This document shows, piece by piece, positions 22,795 to 34,090 of a DNA stretch of 64,000 nucleotides. The notes under the pieces were generated by a model. That model searched no databases and had not been told where the DNA came from. It worked only from the letters and a program-made list of their open reading frames with translations. Origin of the DNA: Marsupella aquatica (lineage: Eukaryota > Marchantiophyta); the NCBI GenBank assembly GCA_973895155.1, contig OZ316892.1, positions 28,644,001 to 28,708,000 of the forward strand, written 5' to 3'. The position numbers were made by a program, and so were the translations under genes. The stretch's first letter is position 1; each line of letters starts with the position of its first letter.

Positions 22795-23428
22795 TAGAGT
22801 TTTCCGTAAAAGCAGCCCATGAAAAGACGGGCCACTCACCCTGTAATTCTAAAAGGCTAGTTACCCTGAAAGTAGAGCATGGACAGACTTTTTTGTCAAA
22901 ACTCAAGGTGAAGTCCTACAGCTAATGATTTCTAGGGCGAGTCTCGACTCTCGTGAGCATTTTTGACATCCCTCACACTTTCCACAGTGTGAGCATTTCT
23001 GACATTGTACGCATGGTCCAGGCTGATGCTCTGTTGCACTCTTGCTTTGCTTTATGGTGGTTCTCTACTGTAGCTCTTCCAAATATTCTTCGTGTTATTC
23101 TTCTTGTTGCTATGCCAAATGTAAGATCTAATTGATGCTGCATGCTCCCACTTCCCTATGTACACTATTGCTCTGGCAGACCTGCCTAAACTTCCACGGT
23201 CCCACGCACTTGAGTTCCTTTGGTCCCATGTTAGTTGCTGCCCACATGAAGATTACAGGGTGACTTAGGCATTGCCACCCCTGAAGATCACTTTCCCGTT
23301 TTCACCCTGGATTTTACTCTGGTGTATTTGAGTACCGCTGCCAAACTCTAACTCACCCTGTGTAAATCATAAACCTATTTTTCACCCTGTGAACTCACCC
23401 CCTAAGTGTGCTTTTACGGAAAACTCTA
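22795..23428. mobile_element. 634-bp MITE with perfect 20-bp terminal inverted repeats
   Basis: Left TAGAGTTTTCCGTAAAAGCA (22795-22814) and right TGCTTTTACGGAAAACTCTA (23409-23428) are exact reverse complements. If TA is the duplicated target, the element proper is 22797-23426. The hexamer CACCCTG or TACCCTG recurs near both ends (about 22838, 22863, 23304, 23355, 23379), as subterminal repeats. No coding capacity. Confidence 0.8.
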
Positions 23429-23569
23429 TTAGGTGTAAAATACTCAGTTTATGTGTCATAGTCCATGATGAGAGACAACCCTCCAGTCCATCTAGTCTTT
23501 GGTTTCTCTTTTCAATTGATTTCTCACCAATTAACATTCAAAGAATGTGCTTTCACGCTCATTTTTCCA

Positions 23570-23700
23570 ATTGATGTCCCACCCCGCAAATTACTCCCTC
23601 TTGTATGTCAGAGTAGCTGTCTCGTTTCGATTGCCTCGCTCCCACAAAGGGCTTCGTCATGTTTGTCGTCTCCCCCTTTCTCCAACATCATGTACCCGGT
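23570..23700 (+). repeat. duplicated fragment of the SC35 5' region (piece 2)
   Basis: Matches 28515-28620: GTCTCGTTTCGATTGCCTCG with CTCCCACAAAGGGCTTCGTC, against GTCTCGTCTC..ATCGCCTCG and CTCCCACGACGAGCTTCATC in the gene, then a similar pyrimidine-rich tract. Confidence 0.6.
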
Positions 23701-23739
23701 CTGACCTTGCCCGTCAAACTGGCCGAATAACTCCGGCAA

Positions 23740-24230
23740 AACGACAACCCGGCACCCGGGTTTGGGATCAGTCCAGGCTGGGACTAGTTCGGGAGAGGTT
23801 CAGGCCGGGTTTGGGTCGGGTCTGGGCCGGGGTTGGGGGGGGGGGCGTGGGGGGGGGGGAGGGGGGGCGCTGGTCCATGGGGGGTTCGGGGGAGCCGAGT
23901 TCGGGAGAGGTCCGAGAAGTGTTTGGGGGAGTCCGGGAATTGTTCGGGGGGTCTGGGGGGAGGTCGAGAAGGGTCCGGGCTGAGTTCGGGAGAGGTCCTG
24001 GCTGGGGTCAGGGGGGGGGGGGGAGCTGGTCCGGGGGGGGGGGTCCGGGGAGGGTTCGGGGGAGTCGGTCCGGGTGGGGGGGGGCGGGCAGCCGCGTTCG
24101 GGGGAGCCAGTTTGGGAGAGGTCCGGGAAGTGTCCGGGGGAGTCCGGGAATTGTTGGGGGGGGGGGGAGTTCGGGAAGGGGTCAGGGGGGTTTGGGGGAG
24201 TTTGGGAGAATCTCGAGGAATCTATGTTAA
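23740..24230. repeat. G-rich minisatellite
   Basis: Very G-rich on the plus strand, with runs of 6-10 G and a degenerate unit like TTCGGGAGAGGTCCGGGAAG. It has strong G-quadruplex potential. It separates pieces 2 and 3 of the SC35 leader duplication. The long glycine/arginine-rich frames across it are composition artefacts. Confidence 0.8.
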
Positions 24231-24289
24231 ATTTCTAGTTTTGGGATCATCATTTGAAGGTTTTACGTGCACGGCAAGACGTTAAATTG

Positions 24290-24730
24290 CCCGTCAGGTT
24301 AACCGGGTCACGTAGCTCCGGCTTGACGGCCTTTGCAGACTCGCGAAAGAACATCGGAATCGTCGACAGGACCTCGCTCTTCTCGTGAATTGAAATGGTG
24401 CTCCAGCTTAGCTTTCTCGGTAAGCATGGTGCAGTGCTTTTGTGACGTGGATTTTTGGTCTTCGAGTTTTGGTATTGTTGGTTGTAGGGCGTTAGTGGTA
24501 GGGTTGCAGACAAGAAGGGGAGTGGATTTCTTTTAGGCTATGGCGGAAGGGGTGGTGCTTTGGTAGTGATCGATTGGTTGGGCGTTTGTCCCCGACCTGG
24601 AGCCTTCATCTCAAACGTCTTATGTGGGCTTCGCACTCGCTCACTGTGTTTTACCAATCCCGCCTCTGTGTTGAATGAAGGGATTGACGGATTGACGGAA
24701 GGTTTGGCAATCTGTCAATGAAGTCGTTGG
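24290..24730 (+). promoter_or_regulatory. duplicated SC35 promoter/5' leader (piece 3), upstream of small membrane gene
   Basis: Collinear with 28620-29130: shared are AACATCGGAATCGTC..CAGGACC, CTCCAGCTTAGCTTTCTCG before a splice donor (GTAAGC at 24420), TTTTGTGACGTGG, TTTAGGCTATGGC..GAAG, TCAAACGTCTTATGTGGG, and GAAGGGAT.GACGGA. No copy of SC35 coding exon 1 follows. It lies 0.8 kb upstream of the 83-aa gene and could act as its promoter and first leader exon (inference). Confidence 0.65.
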
Positions 24731-25546
24731 CAAGGCACGTCGCCCACGTCGGACCCTTTGCACCAACCTCACTGTGAAATCGTGTGCTCACACAAATGGG
24801 TCTCTGCTGAGGAGCCTCTGTGCAAATGTCCCCAACTGCGAAATCTCCCGCTGTCTTGCTCTTGTAGAAATCATGTGCTTCTCTTAGTTCTTGAGCGACT
24901 TCTGTTCTGAGCACATAGTTAATGTGTTCAGACTCATCTCCCTTCAATTTTCGCGAGGATTGTGGATGCTTTAGGCCATTTGGGTCAGATTATAACACCA
25001 GGATTAAAACACCCGATTGATTAGGAAAGGAGTAAACAATGCCGCTCTGAGAACCAGCTTCACATGTCTGGCTTCGAGTCCGTCGCATTTTTTCTGTACT
25101 ACATCAAGGGGCAATGTTGCTCTTCAAACCTTTTTCTACACCTGGGGCTCGAATTCCCCATGTGAAATTTTTCAAGGATTGAGGCAGGGACTTACGTTAG
25201 AGTAGTCCTTCAACTTCGCTGCGCTGTGATTAATCTTCTCGGTTATGAGCTTAGATTTCAGTCCATGATGTGCTTTGACCCGAGTGGATATGGTACTGTC
25301 TATCAGCTATACGTCGTAGAGAGTCTCTGACCTAATTGCTCGTCCTGCACCTCCCACTTAGTGTGGTTTTTGAGCCCATAACTATTCCTCCACCAGCTTT
25401 GGAACAGGAGTGGGCTCCTGAAACCACTCCACCAATTGAGGCTGCCACATTTGAAACTTTTGGTCATCTGATTAGCGCCGTCTCCTCGGACGCAGTGGAG
25501 AATGCTTCCTCAAACTCAAAACATGTCAACTTTATAAAGTGTCTTG

Positions 25547-26058
25547 ATGATGGAGAAAGGTAGCAGTAAAGGAAGACAGAAAGTGCGCTTTGCTCCTCAG
25601 GAGTATTTCTTGCCTCGCCGACCTCTTCACGTTTCCATAGTTGTGAATGGGGCCTGCATACTGGCTGGTTTGGGAGCTGGAATGTTGATAGAGAAGTGGA
25701 TTTCTGCCAAAGTGAAAGGTGTGTTTCTCGTGATCCCGCACCATTTTCAAATTAAGTTCTATACTGCAATAAAGTCGAGGCCTCCAGCTTGGAAATAGAG
25801 GTACTCATAACACTCTAGATTTTTTGGTTGCTTGTCTGCGGTTCCAATAATGTTTGTGAGCTTAGAATGAGGTGTAGGTGTACGTTTAGACATTAAGTCT
25901 CAGTGGGCTACTCATAATTATTTTCCTGATAAATGTTCTGGTTAGTCATCTGATCATATTTGCTGCCCTTGTCTACAGAGGATGGGGGTTACATTACCAT
26001 AGGATCGAAAAAGGAGGAAGTTTCTGAAACCGTTGCTACTGCTCCTCTTCAGCAGTGA
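25547..26058 (+). CDS. small single-span membrane protein, two exons (83 aa)
   Basis: Exons 25547-25718 and 25979-26058, phase 1 junction, donor GTGTGT and acceptor CTACAG. The protein starts MMEKGSSKGRQKVRFAP, has a proline/arginine stretch (LPRRPL), one hydrophobic segment at about residues 30-48 (VSIVVNGACILAGLGAGMLI), then EKWISAKVKEDGGYITIGSK and an acidic/polar tail. A basic N-terminus before the helix suggests it faces the cytosol or organelle stroma. I cannot name the family. The exon-intron structure and the conserved-looking feel of both exons favour a real gene. Possible leader: the duplicated SC35 5' region upstream, spliced to an acceptor such as TTTCAG at about 25262. Confidence 0.65.
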
Positions 26059-27815
26059 ACATATACTTCTATAGATTCCTTAGTTACAATCATATTTAGC
26101 GAGGTACTGAACCTCGTTATTGGCAGAGGACTCTATAGTAGCTTTTGGTATAGATTACTTTGTATGTGAAGCATAAAGGGGGCACCTATGACAGCTCGAA
26201 ACAGGGCAGGTCAAATCCTTTGATGGGCTCAATTTACATTGACTGATTTATCTGATTTGTGGAACTTACTCTGCTCACTCATATCGGGCCCGACTAATCA
26301 GATGATGTGGGTCTCATTCTCATCTCTTTTAAGCTTTGCCATAGATTTTGGAAATGTGCCGCTGTTCGGATCCTTTTTTCAACTACCAATGTGATGTACA
26401 CACGGCTTTCTCTATCATGGTCTTTATATGCACTTATTCCAAATTTCAACTTTTTTATTCAAATCGAATAGAACTCTACAATAGCTCTTTTAGAAAACAA
26501 CTGTTATAGTATATTGCACCATCCAGGGTAATGGGGAAAACACACTATAGGGTAACCTCGACGACACTAATCTGGTAAGATCATCCAAGATGTCTGCAAC
26601 ATTTTATGATTGTTAGTGGAGCACGGACAGTTATACAAAATAAACTGCAGTTCTTTTCGGTGAATGCCAATCTTTGAATCGAGCGGTTTTCTGCATTTGA
26701 ATCAACAGTGGAAGCCATACAGAGGAGAAGCAGAGTTGACAAACTAGACACAATTGCCTTGAGTCTAAAACAGTGCCGTTTGCAAACTGGGAATGAAGTA
26801 GAAGATTGCTCTGTCACTCCACCCATCTGTGACTTTACAGGAGTGGACAAAATGTGTTTGATATGAAACTTCAGCAACCAGGTTGCCCAGCCCAAACTTC
26901 AGCAACTATTTCATACTCTTGAGCTACTACTCTACTTATGGGCAGCTGTGCATTACCTGAGACCAAAAAAATTCAAAATGCAACCCACGCCCCCACCCCC
27001 TTGGATTGCAGCAAAACTTAAAGCTGCATTCGAACCCTACAATGTATCCTATCATCTTCCACTCCCTTGAATTGCAGCAACAGTAGAGCTCCTACCAAAC
27101 CTACAATTGTATCCTATCAGTGTTTATTCCAGAGAATTGAAAAACGATGGGGAGATGGCTCCCACCTATACTGAGCCTTGAACAGCCTTGCTCCTCTCCT
27201 CCCTCATCAGCCTGTCTCCACCATCACAAGGAAATCAGGGCATCCAACAAAAGGCCTCACGTTAGTCAAGCATGGGAAATGGGACCTGAACTGATCCGCC
27301 TGTATCAAAGGGGCCAATGGCAAGAAAGTCCAAAAGTGCCCTGTCCAAGGCAAAGTCAAAACAATGCTCCTTGGGTAAAAGCATGGGAAATGGGACCCAA
27401 GGTGACCTGCCTGTACTATAGAGTGAAACCTCCAGACAATGATTCTAAGTAAGGTCAATAAAAAATGTTTTGTTTTGACAAAACACATGGATGTGGGTAA
27501 TATGACTCTAAGGAGAACTGAAAGTGAGGGTGCATAAAACAGGGTATGGGGGCAAAGAAATTATTTTGCAATGTAGTTTTTGCTGTCACCTTTATCCATG
27601 TTCAAGGAACTGGTAACTAGGCTACTGACACTAAAAAAGATGAATGTTAAGGAACTTTATTTTAATCTTCTTTTTTTGCCATCACCTTTATTTTCATTCA
27701 AAGAAAGAGTAATTAGGCTAACACTAACAAAGATGATAGGTAAGGTAGTTGATTTTGCAATGCATCTTTTCTGGCCATCAGTCATCTTCAGTAAATTTCT
27801 GTCACCTTCAGTAAA
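26059..27815. other. no gene recognised
   Basis: Presumed 3' flank of the small membrane gene, then unremarkable sequence. GCATGGGAAATGGGACC occurs twice (27269 and 27381), with similar surroundings, so a short local duplication exists. ORFs here lack motifs. Confidence 0.4.
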
Positions 27816-28290
27816 TTTGAGACGCCCTAAAATACATATAATAAGTCGTGTCAAAACAATAAGTCAGACACGGCCAAAGCCATAAAACTGCTTTATGGCC
27901 CCAATGGCGTGTCAAAATTCTCCCGTAACCAAAGTGTTATGACTTAATTTTTTTGGATGTATCACCCTGATGAAATATGTATTTTGGTAGCCCATAGTGA
28001 TTTTGCCCTGGCCATAACAACAATTTATGTCCTGAGCCATAATTGAGTTATAATTGTGCTTTGACATCCACTAGTAAGTCAGCCAACTTGAGTTATGGTT
28101 ATGATTTGACACCCATGTGCTTTGACACCCACCTATAATTAGACCAAATTGAATTATAGTTATGCTTTGACACCCACTAATAAGTCGGCCAACTTGAGTT
28201 ATGCTTATGATTTGACACCACTAATAAGTGAGATAGGGCCAAGGCCATAAAACTGCTTTATGGCCCGCACATAAAGCGCGACCGTATCTA
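27816..28290. repeat. repeat with GCCATAAA hairpin ends and TTGACACCCAC units
   Basis: GCCATAAAACTGCTTTATGGC (self-complementary stem, loop ACTGC) occurs at both 27880-27900 and 28245-28265, preceded by GGCCAA. Between them TTTGACACCCAC(T) with TTGAGTTATG and TAATAAGTC recurs four times. It is probably a small mobile or foldback-like element next to the SC35 promoter. Confidence 0.6.
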
Positions 28291-28359
28291 AATACAAACC
28301 CACCCATAGTATTTTGCCCGTGGCGATCGTTTCACACGCCCTAAAATTGGAATGCCCGA

Positions 28360-29271
28360 CTCCCGCCCGTCCGCCGTGGAGCCCGCACCCGGCCCCAGGT
28401 TAGCCAGCTCCGGTTAGCCAGGCGTCGGCTGCCTCTTCGACGTTTCTACAAGGCATGCATTCTTCCTCTTTCTTCCCCTCGCCTTCTTTCTCGTTCTCCC
28501 TCTCGTGTATATCACTGTACCAGTCTCGTCTCCTGTCTGGCTTCATCGCCTCGCTCCCACGACGAGCTTCATCGCCTTCGTCGTTTCCTCCCCTCTCCTC
28601 TCCTCTCCTCCGTTACGTACGTAGCTCGGGCATGCCGGCCGTTGCGGAATCGCGGAACAGCATCGGAGTCGTCCGCAGGACCTTCGCTGTCCTCGACTCC
28701 TCCTGAATTGAATTGGTTCTCCAGCTCGGCTTTCTCGGTACGCGTGGTGGAGTGTTTTTGTGACGTGGTGTTTTTGTCCCTCAGGTTTTGGTGTCGTTGG
28801 TTTTAGGGCGTTAGCGTTAGGGTTGGAGACAAGAAGTGGAGTGGATTTCTTTTGGGCTATGGCTGAAGAGGTGGTGCTTTGGTGCTGATCGTTCGGTCGG
28901 GCGTTGTCCCCGTCTTTGAGCCTTCATTTCAAACGTCTTATGTGGGTGTCGCACTCGCTTGCTGTGTTTCACCTATTTTGGGAATTGATAGACGAGGCTT
29001 TTGTAGGGATTGGTCTGTCTTTCTGCATCTTGGAGAGTCAGTGGCTTGGGAGTCCATAGCCCGTCTCTTATCTCGAGTGAAGGGATAGACGGACCGGCGG
29101 AAGGTTTGGCGATCGGTCGATGAAGCAGTTTTTTAGGAAGGCTGACTGACTGGGGTTTTGTTTGGTCGGTTGGGCAGGCCTTGAGTTTGATATCTGGTCG
29201 GTTGCGCAAGAGAGAGGGAGAGAAAACAGAAGGATTGCTGTGAAGAAGAGCGGCATAGAAAGGGAAAGAAG
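28360..29271 (+). promoter_or_regulatory. SC35 promoter and 5' leader with leader intron
   Basis: GC-rich start, long TC-rich tract at 28455-28615, then a probable non-coding first exon ending CTTTCTCG at 28737 with donor GTACGC. The leader intron would run towards the ATG at 29272. Conservation with the duplicated copy at 24.29-24.73 kb marks the transcribed leader. No TATA box stands out. Confidence 0.5.
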
Positions 29272-32200
29272 ATGTCACACTTCGGGAGTGCCGGCCCTCC
29301 GGACATTCGAGACACCCATTCGCTCCTCGTGCTTAACATCACTTTTCGTAAGTTTTCCCACTACCTCTGCCGCTGTGGGGTTCTCAAGCTTGCCGTGGTA
29401 TGACAGCTTTTGTTAAAGTTACGGATAACGGTTTTCTTTAGGTCTACCGGGTTGATGATTCTGCACATAAGCTCACGATAATATCCTGGCACCATTGTAC
29501 GGATTGTGTTTGCATGTGTCTTCTGGAGGGATTAGGTTAAATTTCTAGGCTGGAATTTTCATCGCTCCCTCGTATCAGAGAAATTTTCCACCATTTGAAT
29601 AGTTTCAACTGTCAATGTGTCCTTCATTCCACGATTAGTTACTATGCTGATTGGTACATCCCGAACGAGGGTTATCGAATCGTGGGTAAAATGTGAGGGA
29701 TCTTCTGATAGTGGATGCCAAGCATGCAGAGGCTTAAGGGGTTGTGTGCTTTGCCGAATCAGTACGTGAAATTGGAGAGGTTATCTTATCGTGCATGTCA
29801 TGCATGTAGTGGCTAAATCTGATATTAGCGTGTTGGTGGCTTCAGGGACAAGTGCCGACGATCTCTATCCTCTATTTGACAGATATGGAAAAGTTGTCGA
29901 CATATTCATCCCGAGGGATCGAAGGCAATTTCCCAAGCTTATCTTTCGTCATTTTGGACCTCAATTGCTTGATATGTGGGATCCATTTGATGTATAGGAA
30001 CGCGACCCAGAAGTAAGACGGTACTATGAGAAGATTCCCTCGTTAGACTACTTCTAAAGTGATGTTTTGGAAGTGGACTCCAAAAGTGGAGTGCAATTTC
30101 TTGACTGTGCTGTGAGAACGTGATCGCATTGGATTGTTTGCCGAGTGATGTTTTGGAATGTAATTCAGTAATGGGAGTGAAGTTTCTGGACCGTTTTGTA
30201 CGATTGTGGTCTCATTGGGATGATATTCAATGCAGGACTGGAGAGTCTCGTGGCTTTGCTTTTGTTCGGTACAAGTATGCCGAGGAAGCACAGAAGGCAA
30301 TTGAGCGGCTAGATGGTAAAGCTTTTGAGTCATTCTCATTACCTGTGGTGAAAGTTTCCCCCACCTGAATTGAGGACGCTGCATGGATGGAATGTTGATG
30401 CGACACACAGAAGAATAGAGCAGCGCAGCTGTGCGTCTTCGTTCTGAGCTGCTGAGTTTGTTTGTCTTCAAAGATTGGCCACTATAAGAGATTATGCAAC
30501 ATGGAGATGGGGACTCTTGAAGCTGTACATGAAGATGATTTGCAGCTGACCTCTAAAAGCTGAGTCAAATGAAGAGCCTTGGCAGCTGACCTGTGCCGAT
30601 TATGCGATTGTGCCGAATTCCCATGATGCAGGCAGGAATGTGGACGGACGTGATATGGTAGTTCAGTACGCCAAATACGGTCGGGATATGGAGACAATGT
30701 AAGTAGACTATTCAGGACAATCATCTTGTAAAGCTGATGTCGATTGGTCTCGAAGGGTGAATCCTGTCCCATCTTATATGGCATAGCCTCTACATCGTTT
30801 GTACGCTTCTCGACGAGGAGAGCTATGTTCAAACTTTTTAGTGTATAGGTTGCAACGAAACCAAAATCTGGTGATCAATTGCAGATCATTCTTCGCCTTG
30901 TTAAACGGATTGTGTCAAATTTTGTTGAAATTCTGTTTTTGTGTTTGTGGGTGGCCTTGTTGCAGCCATCGCGGAAAAATCACGCAGGGGAGTCCATCGA
31001 AGTGGAGTAGATCAAGGAGCAGGAGTCCACGTAGAGCAAGACCCAGGTGGGTTTTTTCCCTTCATCTTCCATCGCATGGTTATGTTTGGGGTTGGTAAAC
31101 GTTTGCATTAATTATGTCTAATTTTTGTGATGATTTGGTAGTTCATTAAAAATTAAGATCCCGTGTTCACTTGCCAGAAGCCCTGTCAGAGGAGGCAGAA
31201 GAGGAAACGTTGGCCCTCCATCAAATCAGTATCCTTCTCCTCCACGCGGAAGGGACCGTTATGCAGGGGCACCACCCCCAAGGTAAACTCAAGGACTTTT
31301 CTGAAAGAAATGGAGGACGTAAAGTCACAGAGTAGCTTGCTCAGCTGAATATCAAATGTTCAAACTCAAAAGAAGTATTTATGTCTCCCATACTTATCAA
31401 AGATAATGTATCCCTTACCATGTACTTGTTGATTAGAGCCCTTGTGGAATACCCAAAGACGAATGCCACGGTTCTGGTCATTGATCATGTGAGTTTGGGC
31501 AATGTATTAAGAGATCAAGTAATCTTTTGAATCTGCAAAGTTTGTTGAACTTGGCTGATGTGTTTCATGTGACCATAGCAGTGGAAGGCATCGTGATGAG
31601 TACCGTGAAAGAGACAGGGATCACCGACATCGGAGCCGCAGTCGGGATCGATACGAGAGGTCTGACCGCTATCGTGAGCGGGACAGAGATCATCGTCGGC
31701 GGAGCCCCAGCCGCAGTGCCAGTCGGAGCCGAAGCCGAAGCCGTGGGCGAGCTGAACTAGACCATGGGCGCTCTCAAAGCAAAGTGGTTGAGAGAGAACC
31801 CTCCCCTCAAGTCAGGAGGTGAGCTTCATCAGTCTCTAACGACTGCCTCACAACAGCGTCACTTCCATGCCCAGTGCATTACCCTCCTGCAGACCAAAAG
31901 ATCGCGGCTTGCTTTAGAATCCACACTACCCTGTTTGGTCGTGCACAGCTAGAGAATGAACACGTAATTGCACGCCATTTCGCTCAATAAATAATCCACT
32001 ATCAAAAGGCTATCCTTAGTGCTAAAACTTCGTACCCAATAATTGGAGCACGAGAAATGCTTGGTCGTCTGGAGAATGAATATTCTTAAAGAAGTTTTGC
32101 ATTTATACTAAACATTTTCGATCTATTAATGTTTACAGTCGAATGCTTGTTGAGATATCCCTTTGCGCACCCTATGGAGCTGTATCGCCTCTACCTTCAG

Positions 32201-32603
32201 ATAGTTCTAACATTTTGCCACGTCACAGTAGAAAACTTGTCCGGAGGGGGAGTGACAGTATCAGTCGCAGTCCAAGGGATCGTAGATCTACAGAACCTTT
32301 GATTCTTTGAATGAACCTTGTTGATGGGAAGCTTTTTCAATAACTATGGTACTCCCTTGTGGCCACAGGAACAGTGCATCTCCAAAGCAAAGCAGCCTTT
32401 CGCCAGGAAATCAGCGTTTGTCTCCAGCTAGGAAAAGCCTGTCTCCTGCCGAACGAGAGAGCTTGTCACCAGTAAGGAGCGCCTCCCCAGCCCCGGCCCG
32501 CAGAAGTGTCTCACCAGTGCAACGGAGTGCTTCTCGTTCACCCTCACCTCGAAGACATACAGCCAGTCTGACCCCCGAACCGCAGAGTCCATACCAGGAC
32601 TAA
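29272..32603 (+). CDS. SC35: SC35-type serine/arginine-rich splicing factor (319 aa)
   Basis: Exons (phase-checked): 29272-29347, 29846-29924, 30236-30315, 30632-30698, 30966-31046, 31178-31282, 31582-31818, 32369-32603. The product begins MSHFGSAGPPDIRDTHSLLV. The RRM spans residues 17-95, with RNP2 LLVLNI (18-23), TSADDLYPLFDRYGKVVDIF, RNP1 RGFAFVRY (57-64), ERLDGRNVDGRD and VVQYAKYG. From about 110 it is arginine/serine-rich (SRSRSRSPRRARPRSPVRGG and so on), ending in SP repeats and SPYQD. This fits plant SC35 (SRSF2 orthologue, about 300 aa), a nuclear-speckle factor that binds exonic enhancers and helps define splice sites. Intron 2 has a GC donor (AAG then GCAATT). A possible extra exon lies at 32229-32281. 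Confidence 0.95.
30055..30205. repeat. imperfect direct repeat inside SC35 intron 2
   Basis: GTGATGTTTTGGAA followed by GTGGAGTG.AATTTCT at 30060-30105 recurs at 30145-30190 (GTGATGTTTTGGAATG, GGGAGTGAAGTTTCTGGAC). It is within the intron and accounts for a false ORF nearby. Confidence 0.6.
32229..32281 (+). other. candidate alternative (poison) exon of SC35
   Basis: Preceded by acceptor GTCACAG and followed by a possible donor GTAGAT at 32282. Joined to exon 7 it reads SRKLVRRGSDSISRSPRDR, clearly RS-type coding. Its 53 nt are not a multiple of three, so splicing on to 32369 shifts the frame to an early stop, and reading through gives STEPLIL then stop. Skipping it keeps the full frame. SR genes commonly limit their own level with such exons (established). 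Confidence 0.5.
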
Positions 32604-34090
32604 GGTACTGCAGTCTATGGAAAATTATCATTTTCATTAGTATTTGGAAGGAAAGGAGCAGCTGACGACATTGCATTGGTTCTGAATGGATATTGTTCCT
32701 GACCGCTGGAGCCGTGTTTATGCAGGGCTCCTCCGTAGGCAAGTATCCATGGATGTTGTTAGGGATATGCGTCGTCCTCAAAAAGGTGGTTCTCTGTAGC
32801 CTTTGTGTGCTCTTGGAGGGCTCACATGGTAAAAGGTATCAGTGTTTACAAGCTGGTATAAATACATGCAGTAGTTGCAGGCTCAAGCTCTAGTGCAACA
32901 CTGTTGTCTGGAGCTGGGCAGGGTCGGGATATGCGCATAGCCTGTCTAAGGCAAGAATTGTGGTGGTGTGCTGGTTAGTCTGTCTACCTGGATTCATATT
33001 TTTCCCTTCTTGACACGACCTAGTTTTGATTGTAGTAGTAGCTTCGGTTCAGAAATGTAGTGTTTGGTTCTTCTTAGCTATGGATCAAGTAGAGACTTTG
33101 ACAACTGCCATTTCTGGCAGCACTGTGGACAAACTGGACAAGTTGTTACATATTATAACTCTAGGAGCGATTATTGAGTTGGGTGTTATGTGTATAGTCC
33201 CTTCTTTTGGGCTGAGGTGTTCGAAGGATATTAAGCAGTAAACCTATGTCATGTATGCTTCACTTGGCCCAACCCATTTTCCCTGGGATCGATAGATAGT
33301 GCTCTAAATCCTTACACCTGGGTTGTGATAGTGCTGAGTGGGGCCGTGGGAACACTGCGGTAGCTGCGGTGGCCACATGGTGCTGACGCTGCCCTGGGGA
33401 GTAATGCTGCCTTCTGGATGCTGCTGTAGCTGCTTTGTGGGAGAGTTGGAGCAAAAGTGTGCACTTCATTATGCTGATTCTTTGAATGTTGCTGTCCAAC
33501 ACTGCATATGGAGACAGGTTTCTGCAGGAAACTTTCTGTGGAGTCTAATGATGTTGGTATGCAGCTTCTCACTAGACAGTTGCGATGCTGATCTCTAAAA
33601 AAAGCTAACCTGGTTGTTCATCTTATCTGTTGACCTGTGCTAGTATTGCTGGTAGTTGCTAGTTTTGTCAGGTGCAAGGTGTTATATGTTTTCCATTCCA
33701 ACTCTATGCACTCTCAAAAGAGAGCATCCTGTCTTGGTCTCTGCTCTCAATCTCAGATGATACAAGTGGCAAGGTGCTGACAACTCTTGGTCACGGATTA
33801 TAGTTCGAATTTGTCGTGAGCAAGCGTGAATTGAGGAACCGTTGTAGCCTAGCATTGCTTAATGATGGACCGGTAGGTGAAATGTAAGCAGTGTTAACAA
33901 CTTTGCCGATGGCGCGATTGGGAGCTGGTAGCAAGGGACAAGTATTAATATGAAGCTGCTGCTGCGAAAAGATCTTCTCATCGCGAGATCCAAGGAGGGT
34001 GAGATTTTTTGACTGGGTTTATGTATTTCATAATGGTACTGGTAAGGTATCTTTGTACAATCTTACCCATGTAGTCTTGTAGACACAATG
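32604..34090. other. SC35 3' flank; no gene recognised
   Basis: Includes the 3' untranslated region of SC35 and then sequence with short ORFs only. GCTGTAGCTGC/GGTAGCTGCGGTGG alternations near 33355-33435 give false ORFs on both strands. Confidence 0.4.

Noticed and set aside
23547-24285. Overlapping 150-227-codon Gly/Arg/Ser-rich ORFs on the plus strand
   Set aside because: They run through the G-rich minisatellite in two frames at once; composition alone keeps them open.
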